NCBI RefSeq assembly: GCF_001263415.1
Contig: NZ_LGTE01000003.1
Coordinates: forward strand, 1-64,000
Source: Thermincola ferriacetica
GTDB taxonomy: Bacteria; Bacillota; Thermincolia; Thermincolales; Thermincolaceae
DNA: 64,000 bases
Direction of reading: 5' to 3'
Shown here: positions 5,437-14,044 of the stretch, piece by piece
How the letters are laid out: the number at the start of each line of letters is the position of its first letter
Numbering within the stretch: the stretch's first letter is position 1
Translations under genes and position numbers: made by a program
Notes under the pieces: model-generated
Database searches by the model: none
The model's input: only the letters and a program-made list of their open reading frames with translations
What the model was told of the DNA's origin: nothing

Positions 5437-7464
5437 CTATTCCCTTTCCAGTAACCTGTGCGGCACCCTGTCGTATAATTCGGCCCGTTTGGCATCGTTA
5501 AACCTATCGACGGTGCTGAGATAACCCGTTATCCGTCTGACCCTTTTTATATCTATCGAACCGCACATGGGACACTCATCTTTATTAATCACTCCTATAT
5601 AACTACAGCTCATGCAGAAATCTACGGGGAAATTTATACCGGCATAACCTATATCGCTGTTTTTCATGTGCCTTAAAATATCTTCTACGGCCTCCACGTT
5701 GTGAATCGGCGGGGCAGAAAATTCCACATAACTTATATGCCCGGCATTGCAGTATTTATGGTACGGCCCTTCGATACTTATCTTTTGGAAGCAACTGATG
5801 TCCTGACCGACAGGTACATGGAATGAGTTAGTGTAGTATTCTTTATCGGTTACTCCCGGAATTATTCCATATTCTTTACGATCCAAGCGAACAAACCTGC
5901 CCGACAGGCCTTCAGCCGGAGTAGCCAGCAAAGTATAATTTAAATGGAAGCGTTCTGTCGCCTCGTCCATTTTTTCCCGCATATGGGCAACAATCTGCAA
6001 CCCCATCTCCTGGGCTTCCGCAGATTCACCATGATTTTTGCCGGTTAGTACTTTTAAAGTCTCAGCCAGGCCAATAAAACCTACGGACAAAGTCCCGTGT
6101 TTGATAGCCGGTTCTATTTCGTCACAGGGTTTCAAGTTTTCAGAATCCAGATAAAGGTGTTGTCCCATCAAAAACGGCATGTCTTTAACTTTCAGCCTGG
6201 CCTGAACCCGATACCTGTGGTACAACTGATTTATGCATAATTCCAGGATACGGTCCAATTCACGATAGAATTTGTCAATGTTGGTGCCCGATTTAATAGC
6301 TATACGGGGCAAGTTAATAGTGGTAAATGAAAGATTACCACGTCCTTCTGTCACCTCGGGACCGTTAACATTGGACATAACCCTGGTACGGCAGCCCATG
6401 TAAGAAACCTCACATCCATAGGGGCTGTTAAAAGAAGAATCCATAAAGCTGAAAGTAGGATTTAAGCGGCGGGAGGCAACCCTTATGGCCAGTTTAAATA
6501 AGTCGTAATTGGGATCCCCTTCATTTAAGTTAATTCCTTCTTTAACTCTGAAAATAATATTGGGGAATATCGGGTTTTCTCCCCGGCCCAACCCTTTTTC
6601 ATAAGCCAAAAGCAGGTTTTTTACCACCTTCCGGGCTTCAGGCGATGTGTCAGTACCAATGTTCAAACTGGAAAAAGGAACCTGAGCGCCGGCCCTGGAA
6701 TGCATGGAATTCAGATTATATATAAAGGCTTCCATAGCCTGGTATACTTCGTCGTCAGAGGCGTCTTTCACAAATTGAGCTATATCGCGGTCAAAAAAGG
6801 CAAAAGACTGCCCTCCATGCATATCGTTCTGAGAGCTTTGCAGTATTATGGCAGCTAATGCTGTTGCTGAAGTAGGCCTTTTTGGCGGCCTGATATAGCC
6901 ATGTCCGTTATTAAATCCTTCGCGCAGCAGCCTTCCGAGAGGAATCTGTATGCATGTAAGCGTTTTACCATAAAAATCCAAGTCATGTATGTGTATATCA
7001 CCGTTAATATGTGCCTGGGCCTGCTCTTCCGGAATCATCCTGGACAAGTAAAAGTTTTTGCTGGCCGCACTGGCAATTTGCAGCATTTTTGCTGAAGGGG
7101 AATTACTAATGTTGGCGTTTTCCCTGTTGGTTTCACGCAATATTTCCTGAACAGCGTCCATCAGTTCCGACCTTGCTTCCCGTATTCTGGTACGGTGAGC
7201 TCTATACAAAATATAAGCTTTAGCCGTCTTAGCATGCCCGTTTTCGATCAATATTTTTTCTACAGCATCTTGCACATCTTCTACAGAAAAAAGTTGGCCG
7301 TTATATTTTTGCTTTAAATACTTTAATACCTCCAGGGTTAATTCCATTGCAATCTGCCGGTCTTCGCCACCCACAGCCTGAGCTGCTTTAAAAATTGCAT
7401 CAGTAATTTTCGTTTCATTAAAATCAACTACTCTTCCATCTCGCTTTTTAATAGAAGTAAACAT
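5437..7464 (-). CDS. nrdD: Anaerobic (class III) ribonucleoside-triphosphate reductase
   Basis: The 675-residue protein has an N-terminal ATP-cone (about residues 1-95), the allosteric site for dATP/ATP. A ten-stranded barrel follows. Near the C terminus are the zinc site C617-x2-C620...C631-x2-C634 and the glycyl radical motif RRITGYLS with Gly647. It reduces NTPs to dNTPs without oxygen, normally with formate as reductant, after activation by NrdG. It lies 24 bp downstream of nrdR in the same operon, so it is probably repressed by NrdR when dATP is abundant. The ATG is 9 nt after GGGGG. Confidence 0.96.
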   Translation of the reverse strand: MFTSIKKRDGRVVDFNETKITDAIFKAAQAVGGEDRQIAMELTLEVLKYLKQKYNGQLFSVEDVQDAVEKILIENGHAKTAKAYILYRAHRTRIREARSELMDAVQEILRETNRENANISNSPSAKMLQIASAASKNFYLSRMIPEEQAQAHINGDIHIHDLDFYGKTLTCIQIPLGRLLREGFNNGHGYIRPPKRPTSATALAAIILQSSQNDMHGGQSFAFFDRDIAQFVKDASDDEVYQAMEAFIYNLNSMHSRAGAQVPFSSLNIGTDTSPEARKVVKNLLLAYEKGLGRGENPIFPNIIFRVKEGINLNEGDPNYDLFKLAIRVASRRLNPTFSFMDSSFNSPYGCEVSYMGCRTRVMSNVNGPEVTEGRGNLSFTTINLPRIAIKSGTNIDKFYRELDRILELCINQLYHRYRVQARLKVKDMPFLMGQHLYLDSENLKPCDEIEPAIKHGTLSVGFIGLAETLKVLTGKNHGESAEAQEMGLQIVAHMREKMDEATERFHLNYTLLATPAEGLSGRFVRLDRKEYGIIPGVTDKEYYTNSFHVPVGQDISCFQKISIEGPYHKYCNAGHISYVEFSAPPIHNVEAVEDILRHMKNSDIGYAGINFPVDFCMSCSYIGVINKDECPMCGSIDIKRVRRITGYLSTVDRFNDAKRAELYDRVPHRLLERE

Positions 7465-7488
7465 CTACAGGCCCCCTTAAGCTAACCA

Positions 7489-7944
7489 TTAATTCTTTTT
7501 CAACAATTTCTCCAGTTCCTGAATAAAATTGTTTACATCTTTAAACTGGCGGTATACCGAGGCAAATCTGACATAAGCTACTTCGTCCAAATTCCGCAGC
7601 CGTTCCATTACCATTTCGCCGATTTGCACCGAACCTACCTCCATTTCCATCTTGTTGCGCAACTCTTTCTCGATTTCTTCTACCACTTTTTCCATCTCCG
7701 TGAGTGGAATCTGTCTTTTTTCACAGGCTTTGATTATACCGCCGAGAATTTTCCCCCTGTCGAACACCTCCCGCCTACCGTCTTTTTTTACAACAATCAG
7801 CGGTATTTCATCCACTTTTTCATAGGTCGTAAATCGACGGTTACATTCGCCACATTCCCGCCTCCTGCGGATGGCATTTCCGTCGTCTGCCGGCCTGGAG
7901 TCTAAAACCCTGCTTTCAGAAAAACCACAAAAAGGACACCGCAT
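7489..7944 (-). CDS. nrdR: NrdR transcriptional repressor of ribonucleotide reductase genes
   Basis: The 151-residue protein starts [18 protein letters not shown]. It has the four-Cys zinc ribbon (CPFC...CGEC) over the first 40 residues and an ATP-cone at about 45-135. It binds NrdR boxes when loaded with dATP/ATP. I chose ATG 7944, preceded by GGTGGG at 7 nt, over an upstream in-frame TTG because the family begins exactly MxCPFC. It is the first gene of the nrdR-nrdD operon. Candidate boxes lie upstream, so the operon is likely autoregulated. Confidence 0.95.
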   Translation of the reverse strand: MRCPFCGFSESRVLDSRPADDGNAIRRRRECGECNRRFTTYEKVDEIPLIVVKKDGRREVFDRGKILGGIIKACEKRQIPLTEMEKVVEEIEKELRNKMEMEVGSVQIGEMVMERLRNLDEVAYVRFASVYRQFKDVNNFIQELEKLLKKN

Positions 7945-8032
7945 TTTCCATCCCACCAAATTGTCAGAATAGTGTTTCGCAGGAATATAATGGTCCCGTA
8001 TAGAATACCAATGTTAATTCCCCAAGAATCAT

Positions 8033-8084
8033 TCACTATACAATATCTTGGGGCATATTTATTATATAACACTATATATGGTAT
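8033..8084. promoter_or_regulatory. Candidate NrdR boxes upstream of nrdR
   Basis: ACACTATATATGGTAT (8069-8084) is close to the NrdR-box consensus acaCwAtATaTwGtgt. A weaker partner, TCACTATACAATATCT, lies at 8033-8048. The centres are 36 bp apart, a little more than the three helical turns usually seen, so the second box is less certain. Confidence 0.4.
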
Positions 8085-8127
8085 AGTCAAGGAAAAATAT
8101 GGTGGCAGCATATTAACAAAAAATTTT

Positions 8128-8158
8128 AAGAGCACGGTAAAATATCTTCCGTGCTCTT
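8128..8158. terminator. Terminator after the YpiB gene
   Basis: A 10-bp stem AAGAGCACGG/CCGTGCTCTT (8128-8137, 8149-8158) is flanked by T-runs on both sides. Confidence 0.8.
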
Positions 8159-8159
8159 T

Positions 8160-8687
8160 TTAACCAAAAAATTTTTTATACAAATCAGATAAATAATAAA
8201 ACCTGTCCCGATCCCTCTTGTCCAAAGCATCGTCAATTTCAGCCTGTAATTTCAACCTTTTTTCTTCCTTCAGAAATGCTATTCTGTTTAGTTCGCTCTC
8301 TAATTTTTTTAGCCTCTCGGAAAAATCAACCTCCGGCTCTTCGGCCAACTGTTCAATACAGGGACAACATATTAATTCCCGGTCAAAGGCAAGTCTGATA
8401 TATAGTTCTTCCGGCGGGTTGTTAATTAAAACCTCTGTTACTTCAGCCACATTTTCGTAATAAATGCCGTTTATTCGGCATAGGAAAGACACCGTAGGTG
8501 CACCTTCTGCCGAAATAATCAGGGCATTTGGTAAATACCTCACATCATCCACAAAATGACTTATCCGCAGCAACTGTTCTTCATGGAAAAGCAGTTGCAG
8601 AATTTGGTATGTATCAGGTCTTTTGAGCTGATTTTTTTCCATAAACCAGGCCAAAAACTTCTTTTTTCTAGCCATAATTTCGTCCAT
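8160..8687 (-). CDS. YpiB/UPF0302 family protein
   Basis: The 175-residue protein has the N-terminal UPF0302 domain (about residues 8-110). It contains KKKFLAWFMEKNQLKRP and HFVDDVRYLPNALIIS, which parallel B. subtilis YpiB. The C-terminal segment is charged and helical and ends EIDDALDKRDRDRFYYLSDLY, an IDEAL-type motif. The cellular role is not well defined. I placed the start at ATG 8687, four nt after GGGTGG; the longer frame upstream lacks a ribosome site. It is a single-gene unit with a terminator. Confidence 0.75.
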   Translation of the reverse strand: MDEIMARKKKFLAWFMEKNQLKRPDTYQILQLLFHEEQLLRISHFVDDVRYLPNALIISAEGAPTVSFLCRINGIYYENVAEVTEVLINNPPEELYIRLAFDRELICCPCIEQLAEEPEVDFSERLKKLESELNRIAFLKEEKRLKLQAEIDDALDKRDRDRFYYLSDLYKKFFG

Positions 8688-8798
8688 ATTACCACCCGAT
8701 TGGTTTAAGTTTGTTAAAACAATAAATATCAACCTTTATTAGACAAGGACGTAAAAAATCCTTTTAAATTATGGGTGGTAATTAATGGTGTAACATAA

Positions 8799-8889
8799 AG
8801 TCCACCGGGAGCCACTACCGCCAGCGCAGATTCACCGCCATATAAAAATGCGGTAAACCGCCGGTTCTTCCGTAGTGCGCCGGTGGACT
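8799..8889. other. Nested stem structure downstream of the CooS-like gene
   Basis: Three nested helices are visible: AGTCCACCGG/CCGGTGGACT (8799-8808, 8880-8889), CACTAC/GTAGTG (8813-8818, 8872-8877) and ACCGC/GCGGT (8834-8838, 8850-8854). There is no T-tract. The element could be a structured RNA, an mRNA-end protector or a palindromic repeat unit. The remaining 8688-8985 stretch shows nothing else. Confidence 0.55.
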
Positions 8890-8985
8890 ACCTGGCTGTT
8901 AGACTTCAAGTCTGCTTCCAGTTAACTTTTAAGCCCGTTTTAGATTAACTACCAGACATTACCGGTCTTAATTTTTGTCAATCAT

Positions 8986-10899
8986 TTAATCTAATCCCAA
9001 TTTAGCCCGCTTTTTAAGAATATGGTTTTCAATACCTTTTGCTGCTTCTACCGGATCATCTCCCAATGCAACCTTACCGCCCGTATATCCTTCCAACTGC
9101 TCAGTTAGAAGCTTGACTAATTCGGGGCCTCCTGCTACGGGAGGAGTAGGTGACAAATGGGTATAAAGCCCGTAAGCTAAAGCGAACATCCCGTCAATGG
9201 TAGCTTTTTGTTCCAAATACTGGGGGGCGGTTACTGCGATAGGCAAATCTGCTGAATCAACCCCAAGGTGATTTGCCAAGGCCGTCGTCAACATGGAAAT
9301 CCTCCCGGTATCTGTACAGGTACCGAAACTCAGAACCGGCGGAATATTCAGGCTCCGGCATATTTCCTGTAATCCCGGGCCCGCCATATTAATGGCGTCA
9401 AGGTTACACAGCCCGGCTACTTCCAGGCCATGATTACCACACCCGCCACTGACAATCATGATGTCTTTTTTAATTAATTCCTTGGCCAAATTTACGGTCA
9501 TATAATCATGGGGACCAGTAGACAATGTGGTACAGTTGACCAAGGCCACAACACCTTTAATTTTTCCCGCTTTAATGGCGCTGACCAGCGGATCGGGAGT
9601 ACCTCCGAGGGCCTTTAAAACTGCTTCCGTCGAAAAACCGGAAATAGCCTTGGTTATTTTTTGCGGCACTTTGGGAGTTACTTTACCTTTACGTGCCTTA
9701 AAATTGCCAATGGCCAGATCTATCAATTGATTGGCAATATGTGCAGCTTCCGGCGGCTTGTAATCGAAGTTTTTATCTACTCCGGGAATCCTCACCAGGT
9801 CATTGACACTGACTAATGTAACACCGTACTTTTCCTCATAAGGTTTCAGGTAAGGTGGTGAACAGTTTTCATCCATGGCAAAAACATCAATGGCGCCCGT
9901 TGCCAAGGCAGGCTCGATAGCTAACCAGTTGCCGGTTAAGCCCCGAAAAACCTCATCCATTGGTAGACGCTGTAGCATTTCCTGCCCTGTTTCAATGGAA
10001 CCGATAACCCGCAGCCCTCTCGCGCCGGCTTCCCTCGCCCGCTGCTGGACCTGCGGGTTTTTGGCAGCCAGGTAGGTAGCCATGCCGACCCATGGCTCAT
10101 GACCGTTAAAGACAATGTTCACGTATGCAGGGTCTAAGATCCCCAAATCAACTTCCACTTCATGGGGCATCGGTGTGCCAAAGAGAATATCCTGAACCAT
10201 TTCCAGCCCGATCTGTGCTCCGTAAATGGTAGCAATCCCCAAACGTAATGCTTTTCTGGCCATAGACAAGAAATCTCCATCCACATTGGTTAAGCAACTG
10301 GCTACAGCATCTTTAATTTCATGTAAGGTACCCGCAGGGTAAATGGCCAAATCCTGCCATTTTTTCTGCCTGGGTGGGGGCGCGAAGGCAGCAATAATTT
10401 TACTGGGCTCATCATAACCACGGTGTAGTTCATACATCAGGAAGTCTGCCAACCACGAAGCTACCTGTTCGGGACTACCGTTAGTACTTACCCCACATTG
10501 TCCGGCAAACCAGAAAAGCTTGTCACGGTCAGTAATTTTAAACGGTGTCTTGCCTTCAACGGTGGACTTTAAAGTTCTGAAAGCTTCATAGGCATGGTGG
10601 GCATAGGTTGACGCGCCCATGGCATTTCGGAGCAGCATATCCCGCATGGCCATCGCGTCGGGGGTAATGCCACATACCCCAAGCATAGCCCCTGCTTGGT
10701 CGGAAATACGGCAGGGACCGTTAGTACATAGTTGGCAACTGACCCCCGCTGAACAAAAACCACACCTGATCTTCTCCTGAGGGTCAAACCGGTCAAAGGT
10801 ATTGCTCATGCCGTCTTTATGCAGGCGCTCGTACATTTCCTGAACCGAGTCATGAACACTTACCCGATCACCTGTACGATGCCTAACCATTCGGGCCAT
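8986..10899 (-). CDS. cooS: CooS-family protein with altered C-cluster (divergent CO dehydrogenase)
   Basis: The 637-residue protein is full length for the catalytic subunit of Ni-Fe CO dehydrogenase. The N-terminal B/D-cluster cysteines are present (CGFCSAGVSCQLCTNGPC, about 46-63). For the C-cluster I see His267 (NGHEP), Cys346, Cys456 (VNCTT), Cys487 (SGGCG), Cys528 (GTCTDTGR) and Lys565. The usual GxCCTGxE motif reads GSIETGQE: Glu303 sits where the cluster cysteine belongs. The substrate may therefore not be CO. No cooF, cooC or acetyl-CoA synthase gene is adjacent. ATG 10899 is 7-8 nt after AAGGAGG; an ATG 6 nt further upstream is too close to that site. Confidence 0.88.
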   Translation of the reverse strand: MARMVRHRTGDRVSVHDSVQEMYERLHKDGMSNTFDRFDPQEKIRCGFCSAGVSCQLCTNGPCRISDQAGAMLGVCGITPDAMAMRDMLLRNAMGASTYAHHAYEAFRTLKSTVEGKTPFKITDRDKLFWFAGQCGVSTNGSPEQVASWLADFLMYELHRGYDEPSKIIAAFAPPPRQKKWQDLAIYPAGTLHEIKDAVASCLTNVDGDFLSMARKALRLGIATIYGAQIGLEMVQDILFGTPMPHEVEVDLGILDPAYVNIVFNGHEPWVGMATYLAAKNPQVQQRAREAGARGLRVIGSIETGQEMLQRLPMDEVFRGLTGNWLAIEPALATGAIDVFAMDENCSPPYLKPYEEKYGVTLVSVNDLVRIPGVDKNFDYKPPEAAHIANQLIDLAIGNFKARKGKVTPKVPQKITKAISGFSTEAVLKALGGTPDPLVSAIKAGKIKGVVALVNCTTLSTGPHDYMTVNLAKELIKKDIMIVSGGCGNHGLEVAGLCNLDAINMAGPGLQEICRSLNIPPVLSFGTCTDTGRISMLTTALANHLGVDSADLPIAVTAPQYLEQKATIDGMFALAYGLYTHLSPTPPVAGGPELVKLLTEQLEGYTGGKVALGDDPVEAAKGIENHILKKRAKLGLD

Positions 10900-10977
10900 A
10901 ATCATTCCTCCTTAACAGATTTTCTAAAAGAACAAACGTTTCTATTGAAACCTTTAAGGAAACTTTTGTTGATATCC

Positions 10978-11027
10978 GGAAATCATGTTTTGAGGTTATC
11001 CAAATTTTACCTCAAAGCATAATTTCC
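10978..11027. other. Long imperfect hairpin upstream of the CooS-like gene
   Basis: GGAAAT, ATG and TTGAGGT on one arm pair with ACCTCAA, CAT and ATTTCC on the other, separated by small symmetric internal loops. The loop is about 12 nt. No T-run follows. It lies about 80 bp before the start codon and could be an operator or a leader structure. The rest of 10900-11100 shows no gene. Confidence 0.5.
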
Positions 11028-11100
11028 TAGATATTCAGAAAGTAGTGTACCTCCACAACAGCACTTTATACCATTAAAGAAAACTATTTTGGCAAAAATA

Positions 11101-11132
11101 AAAGGCTTCAGCCTCTCCAGGCAGCAGCCTTT
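11101..11132 (-). terminator. Terminator after ylmC
   Basis: AAAGGCT/AGCCTTT (7 bp) is followed on the minus strand by TTATTTTTG. Confidence 0.65.
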
Positions 11133-11157
11133 CCATACGTTTGATATATCCTGGCCT

Positions 11158-11418
11158 TTAATATTCTTCATACCGGGTATCATTAAAATCATTGAGTTCA
11201 ACCAATATCACATCTAACCCCATTTTTTTTATCTTATGCCATGGAATCACTATATCATCATTTTTACCCAGCAACCCGAGAACCTTATTACCTCCCGGTA
11301 AAATAATGGATTTTATCTTGCCCTGGTCCAGATCAAATTCAATATCTCTGATTAGCCCCAATTTTTTGCCGTTGTAAACGTTGATGACTTCCCTCAAGCG
11401 CAAATCAGATACCTTCAT
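11158..11418 (-). CDS. YlmC/YmxH-family PRC-barrel sporulation protein
   Basis: The 86-residue protein is one PRC-barrel domain, starting MKVSDLRLREVINVYNGKKLG. It contains GLIRDIEFDLDQGKI and closes VIPWHKIKKMGLDVILVE. Members are widespread in spore formers, often next to sporulation genes; the molecular role is not established. ATG 11418 fits the family start; GTG 11421 is nearer the GGAGG site and is possible. The gene lies about 50 bp after the SDH-type protease gene and is probably cotranscribed with it. Confidence 0.85.
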   Translation of the reverse strand: MKVSDLRLREVINVYNGKKLGLIRDIEFDLDQGKIKSIILPGGNKVLGLLGKNDDIVIPWHKIKKMGLDVILVELNDFNDTRYEEY

Positions 11419-11471
11419 CACGGCCTTCCACCTCCTCACTCTATTATATGTGAGGGGTTGTCAATATGTTA

Positions 11472-12305
11472 CTATCTATCTTGTCTGTCTTTATTTTGAT
11501 TGTAAGGTACGGGAATATACTGGACCGACGGTCTCCGTTGCGTCGGCTGAGGGTAAAGTTCCATTAACCGGTAAATTTCAATGGGCAAATCATTGGTCAC
11601 CCGCAGGCCCATCTCTTTCAATGTATCGTAAGTTATCGGGTAATCATGGGTCCAGCGGCCCTCCGTAAGTATTTTCGCTAATTCCCGTCCTTTTTCTTCT
11701 CCCAGGTTGTCTTTTAATAAACCGTACACAAAATCCTCTACCTGCTTTAATGCCTTTTTGGCCACATCGGCCAGGATAATGGTTTTGTCGTCGATTTCAT
11801 TTCTTTCTTTTTCTTCCAACACTTTCACGATTGATGCCGCCGGGTATTCTCCAATCTGGGGGTCAACAGGGCCAAGGACAGCATTTTCATCCATCACAAT
11901 TTCATCGGCCGCCAAAGCAATTAACGTTCCCCCAGACATGGCATAGTGGGGAATATATACAGTAACTTTAGCCCGGTGTTTTTCCAGAGCATGCGCTATC
12001 TGCTCCGATGCCAGTACCAAACCCCCGGGGGTGTGCAAAACCAGGCTGATGGGCATATCCTGCGGAGTAAGTCGGATAGCTCTCAAAACCTGTTCTGAAT
12101 CTTCTATGTTTATAAAACGGCCAAATAATATTCCCAGCAAATTAAAAGACTCCTGCCGGTGAATAAGTGTTATTAACCTGCACCCCTGTTTCCTTTCTAT
12201 TTCATGGATGAGATTGTACCTGGCTCTGGTAATCTTCTGTTGATTAATAATCGGGATAAGTGACATAACTATAAATATTGCCCAGAATAAATCAAAAAAC
12301 GACAT
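11472..12305 (-). CDS. SDH-family ClpP-like membrane serine protease
   Basis: The 277-residue protein has one N-terminal transmembrane segment (residues 2-20). A ClpP/crotonase-fold domain follows, with LVLHTPGGLVLAS (oxyanion region) and HYAMSGGTLIAL, where the Ser is the likely nucleophile. VMDENAVLGPVDPQIG follows it. That pattern matches the serine dehydrogenase proteinase (SDH) family, which is close to SppA and NfeD-type proteases. It probably cleaves membrane or membrane-near peptides. It lies between spoIIR and ylmC, so a sporulation link is plausible but inferred. The ATG follows GAAGGAG. Confidence 0.85.
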   Translation of the reverse strand: MSFFDLFWAIFIVMSLIPIINQQKITRARYNLIHEIERKQGCRLITLIHRQESFNLLGILFGRFINIEDSEQVLRAIRLTPQDMPISLVLHTPGGLVLASEQIAHALEKHRAKVTVYIPHYAMSGGTLIALAADEIVMDENAVLGPVDPQIGEYPAASIVKVLEEKERNEIDDKTIILADVAKKALKQVEDFVYGLLKDNLGEEKGRELAKILTEGRWTHDYPITYDTLKEMGLRVTNDLPIEIYRLMELYPQPTQRRPSVQYIPVPYNQNKDRQDR

Positions 12306-12331
12306 CTCTGTTACTCCTTCAATCTCACGTA

Positions 12332-12366
12332 TTAATTAAGACCCTGCAGAACAGAGTCTTAATTAA
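12332..12366. terminator. Terminator after spoIIR
   Basis: A perfect 11-bp stem TTAATTAAGAC/GTCTTAATTAA (12332-12342, 12356-12366) has a 13-nt loop. The AT-rich stem base provides the weak tract. It separates spoIIR from the SDH protease gene. Confidence 0.65.
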
Positions 12367-12396
12367 GGCAACCTACAATGGCATGTTTTTACTCAA

Positions 12397-13164
12397 TTAG
12401 TAGTTTTTAGCAGTTATACTGCTTTTGCCAAATTCATTGCGCAAAATCTCAAGAATTTTGAACTTTACCTTTACTTCAGTCTCAAATTCCTGTTTATCTT
12501 TATTCTTTTCTGTATTGGTAATGTTATCCCCTTTATGGCCGGGTATTTCTCCCGGCAAGGTCTCTGCAGGCATTTCCTTTGAACCGCTGATAAAACAAAG
12601 GGGAGGAAATAATACACACCACCAGTTGGCTCCCGCACCTTCGCCTAAAACTATCCGTACAGCCTGGTATTCACCGGCCGGCAGGGTAATACTGCCGTAG
12701 GTTTTGGCGGGAAAAGTAAATTTACCCAGTAATGCCTTCACTTTGTATTGGGCTCCCCAACGATAAACCTCCTGTTGGGCAATTTCCTGCATTTCGTCGA
12801 GGTATTGGGCAGAAATTTTTCGGGCTTCAGCCGCGTTTTTCGCCTGTTCAAACTTGGGTGTCATATAGTTGACAATTACATCCCTGACCCTGCGCTTTAA
12901 GGCCTGATCCCTGACACTGTCGCTATTGGCAATAACATGAAAACGAATCAGGTTATTCTGGTTATAGGCCTGCACGTAAAGCTCGCCCGCATCGTTAAAC
13001 CCACCGGCTGCAGCAATACCTAAAAAGAAACCGCCCATCAGTACGCCGAAAGCTGCCACAGCCAGGGCTTTCCGCGGGGTCCAACCGGCCGCATACCCTT
13101 CGGTACAGTCCAACAATGTTCTCTTTGCAACCTTATTACATTCTTGTGTTTTTATACTCCGCAT
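12397..13164 (-). CDS. spoIIR: Stage II sporulation protein R
   Basis: The 255-residue protein has an N-terminal membrane segment (about residues 32-52). The SpoIIR core follows, with NNLIRFHVIANSDSVRDQALK, the signature of the family, then GEGAGANWWCVLFPPLCF. It is made in the forespore, secreted to the intermembrane space and triggers SpoIIGA to process pro-sigma-E in the mother cell. The Lys/Glu-rich tail after residue 200 is longer and more variable than the core. It lies directly downstream of sigG. Its targets SpoIIGA and SigE are encoded just upstream, so the whole signalling route is in one locus. Confidence 0.95.
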   Translation of the reverse strand: MRSIKTQECNKVAKRTLLDCTEGYAAGWTPRKALAVAAFGVLMGGFFLGIAAAGGFNDAGELYVQAYNQNNLIRFHVIANSDSVRDQALKRRVRDVIVNYMTPKFEQAKNAAEARKISAQYLDEMQEIAQQEVYRWGAQYKVKALLGKFTFPAKTYGSITLPAGEYQAVRIVLGEGAGANWWCVLFPPLCFISGSKEMPAETLPGEIPGHKGDNITNTEKNKDKQEFETEVKVKFKILEILRNEFGKSSITAKNY

Positions 13165-13222
13165 TTTGATGTCTACCTCCTTAACAATGGCCAGTGACCA
13201 AATTCCGTTGCTCCGAGGGTAA

Positions 13223-13996
13223 CTACATATATTTTCTCATGTGTTTTAGGGCCGCTTTTTCCAAGCGGGAAACCTGCGCCTGGGAAATTCCTATTTCTTC
13301 GGCAACTTCCATTTGGGTCTTTCCTTCAAAAAACCTCAGGGTCAAAATCAGTTTTTCCCGTTCATTCAGTTTCCTCATGGCTTCCCTTACCGAAATGCCT
13401 TCCAGCCAATTTCCGTCGAGGTTTTTCTCATCGCCGATCTGGTCCATCACATAGATAGGATCACCACCGTCGTGATAAATGGGTTCAAATAATGAAATGG
13501 GTTCCTGAATAGCATCTAACGCAAAAACTACTTCTTCCCGCGGCATTTTCAGTTCACTGGCTATCTCGTTAATGGAAGGTTCACGAGAATACTTATTAAC
13601 CAAAGCGTCTCTAACCTGCAAAGCCTTGTAAGCTACATCTCTGAGGGAACGGCTTACCCTGATCGGATTATTGTCTCTTAAATACCGCCGGATTTCTCCA
13701 ATAATCATAGGCACTGCATAGGTTGAAAACTTCACATTCTGGCTTAAGTCGAAATTATCAATGGCTTTCATCAAGCCTATGCACCCTACCTGAAAAAGAT
13801 CGTCAACATATTCTCCTCTGTTTGTAAACCGTTGAATCACACTGAGTACCAGTCGCAAATTGCCGTTTATTAATTTAGTCCGAGCTGATTTATCCCCGGC
13901 TTGCATCTGTTCGAAAATCTTGCGCATTTCACTACTGGACAAAACCGGAAGCTTTGAAGTATTTACACCGCATATTTCTACTTTGTTTATCATCAT
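13223..13996 (-). CDS. sigG: RNA polymerase sigma-G factor (forespore)
   Basis: The 257-residue sigma-70 family protein begins with the N-terminal block VEICGVNTSKLPVL that marks SigG. It has region 2 (DLFQVGCIGLMKAIDNFD, FSTYAVPMIIGEIRRYLRDN), region 3 and region 4 (GKTQMEVAEEIGISQAQVSRLEKAAL). It drives late forespore genes such as the small acid-soluble proteins and germination receptors. A sigma-F-type promoter lies at 14045-14073, matching the known control of spoIIIG by sigma-F. The ATG is 11 nt after GGGAG. SigE is encoded about 850 bp upstream across a repeat-rich gap. Confidence 0.96.
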   Translation of the reverse strand: MMINKVEICGVNTSKLPVLSSSEMRKIFEQMQAGDKSARTKLINGNLRLVLSVIQRFTNRGEYVDDLFQVGCIGLMKAIDNFDLSQNVKFSTYAVPMIIGEIRRYLRDNNPIRVSRSLRDVAYKALQVRDALVNKYSREPSINEIASELKMPREEVVFALDAIQEPISLFEPIYHDGGDPIYVMDQIGDEKNLDGNWLEGISVREAMRKLNEREKLILTLRFFEGKTQMEVAEEIGISQAQVSRLEKAALKHMRKYM

Positions 13997-14044
13997 ATCT
14001 GTGCCGTCTCCCTTCCAGGTTTGCAGTATTCGGTTTTTACTAGG

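Noticed and set aside
11381-11668. 95-codon plus-strand frame across the ylmC start and SDH protease end
   Set aside because: It is antisense to two supported genes and lacks a ribosome site and domain pattern.
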